Origin: Betaproteobacteria bacterium HGW-Betaproteobacteria-6
Lineage (GTDB): Bacteria; Pseudomonadota; Gammaproteobacteria; Burkholderiales; Rhodocyclaceae
Assembly (NCBI GenBank): GCA_002842145.1
Contig: PHCF01000010.1
Span: forward strand, 1-56,253
Direction of reading: 5' to 3'
Length of the DNA: 56,253 bases
How positions within the stretch are numbered: position 1 is the first letter of the stretch; each line of letters begins with the position of its first letter. Position numbers and translations under genes: made by a program. Of this stretch, positions 55,701 through 56,253 are shown piece by piece. A model generated the notes under the pieces. That model did no database searches and was not told the origin of the DNA. It saw nothing but the letters and a program-made list of their open reading frames with translations.

Positions 55701-56253
55701 TCAGTTGTTGCCGCTCTGCAGTTCCTTGAGCAAATCGGCTGCCGATTTGCCGTCGCCGCCAGTCGCCCCTTCTTCGTTCTGCCGCATCAGCGTATCGAGA
55801 TCGATCGCTTCGGGAGCCGTGCCGTCCTGCTCCATGCGCTGCATCTCCTTCTGCGCCTCGTCGCCGTAGCTGACGATGTTCGGGAAGATGATGATCAGTG
55901 CGACCATGATGATCTGGATGCAGACGAAGGGAATGGCGCCCCAGTAAATGTCGGTGGTCTTGATCGAGCTGGGGGCCACCGAGCGCAGGTAGAACAGCGC
56001 GAAGCCGAAGGGCGGATGCATGAACGAGGTCTGCATATTGACCGCGAGCAGGATGCCGAACCAGACTAGGTCGATGCCCAGCTTGTCGGCCACCGGGGCA
56101 AGCAGCGGCACGATGATGAAGGACAGTTCGAAGAAGTCGAGGAAGAAGGCGAGGAGGAACACCATCACGTTGACCACGATGAGGAAGCCGACCTGGCCCC
56201 CCGGCAGGCTGAGCAACAGGTGTTCGACCCACAGATCGCCATTGACCGCGCGG
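55701..56253 (-). CDS. TRAP transporter large permease (DctM), C-terminal part
   Basis: The frame runs off the right edge, so only the last 184 residues are seen. It has several hydrophobic helices (VGFLIVVNVMVFLLAFFLDF, SFIIVPLLAPVADKLGI) and the conserved MQTSFMHPPFGFALFYLR stretch of the DctM subunit, which forms the ion-coupled channel. The unusual hydrophilic tail of about 55 residues (EAQKEMQRMEQDGTAPEAI) is longer than in most DctM proteins. It probably works with the DctP gene(s) at 50884 and 52150 and a DctQ gene outside the window. Confidence 0.85.
   Translation of the reverse strand, partial: RAVNGDLWVEHLLLSLPGGQVGFLIVVNVMVFLLAFFLDFFELSFIIVPLLAPVADKLGIDLVWFGILLAVNMQTSFMHPPFGFALFYLRSVAPSSIKTTDIYWGAIPFVCIQIIMVALIIIFPNIVSYGDEAQKEMQRMEQDGTAPEAIDLDTLMRQNEEGATGGDGKSAADLLKELQSGNN

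Overview
The window looks like chromosome of a GC-rich betaproteobacterium, most likely Rhodocyclales (Dechloromonas/Azonexus-like). This rests on gene content, codon use and the metG, mrp, dcd, Orn/Lys/Arg decarboxylase, folA, pgi and thyA neighbourhood, not on a database search. A mobile island of about 33 kb with visibly lower GC splits the chromosomal backbone in two.

Left backbone (1-10280): a ribbon-helix-helix regulator, a small membrane protein, metG, an orphan OmpR-type response regulator, mrp, dcd, a decarboxylase gene with an internal deletion and frameshift, folA, pgi, and the 3' part of thyA. Right backbone (43454-56253): the 5' part of the same thyA, an unknown gene, mog, darP, pmbA, a DEDDh exonuclease, a CBS/nucleotidyltransferase signalling protein, two tandem TRAP binding-protein genes (the second broken by a deletion), dps, a ferredoxin-NADP reductase with a divergent LysR gene, and the end of a TRAP large permease gene.

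The island (about 10276-43458) sits inside thyA, splitting it at the codons for Phe-Leu-Gly in ...DIF-L-GVPFN... At its right end is a tightly overlapping set of three tyrosine-recombinase genes plus a small DNA-binding/coiled-coil gene. This is the ginABCD layout of GInt genomic islands. Next to them is a complete, diverged thymidylate synthase gene that can replace the interrupted one. The chromosomal thyA remnant has also lost its last 14 or so codons and runs directly into pgi, so excision of the island may no longer restore a working gene.

The cargo is a one-strand array of nine genes (10879-31656): a giant DUF1998-type helicase, a SNF2-type helicase, a PglX/DrmMI-like adenine methylase, a coiled-coil ATPase, an ABC/OLD-like ATPase, a PIN-domain nuclease, an RNA ligase, an HNH endonuclease and a helicase fused to a PD-(D/E)XK nuclease. 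The first three resemble the core of DISARM-type systems. The ATPase-PIN-RNA ligase-HNH part, joined by stop/start overlaps, I cannot match to a named system, and it is the best candidate for something undescribed.

Between the array and the recombinases lies a patchwork of unknown genes and decayed remnants (SRAP, UmuD under a LexA box, IS66 transposase), a metallophosphoesterase, a Cro/CI-type regulator and several strong inverted repeats. I see no tRNA, rRNA or CRISPR array.
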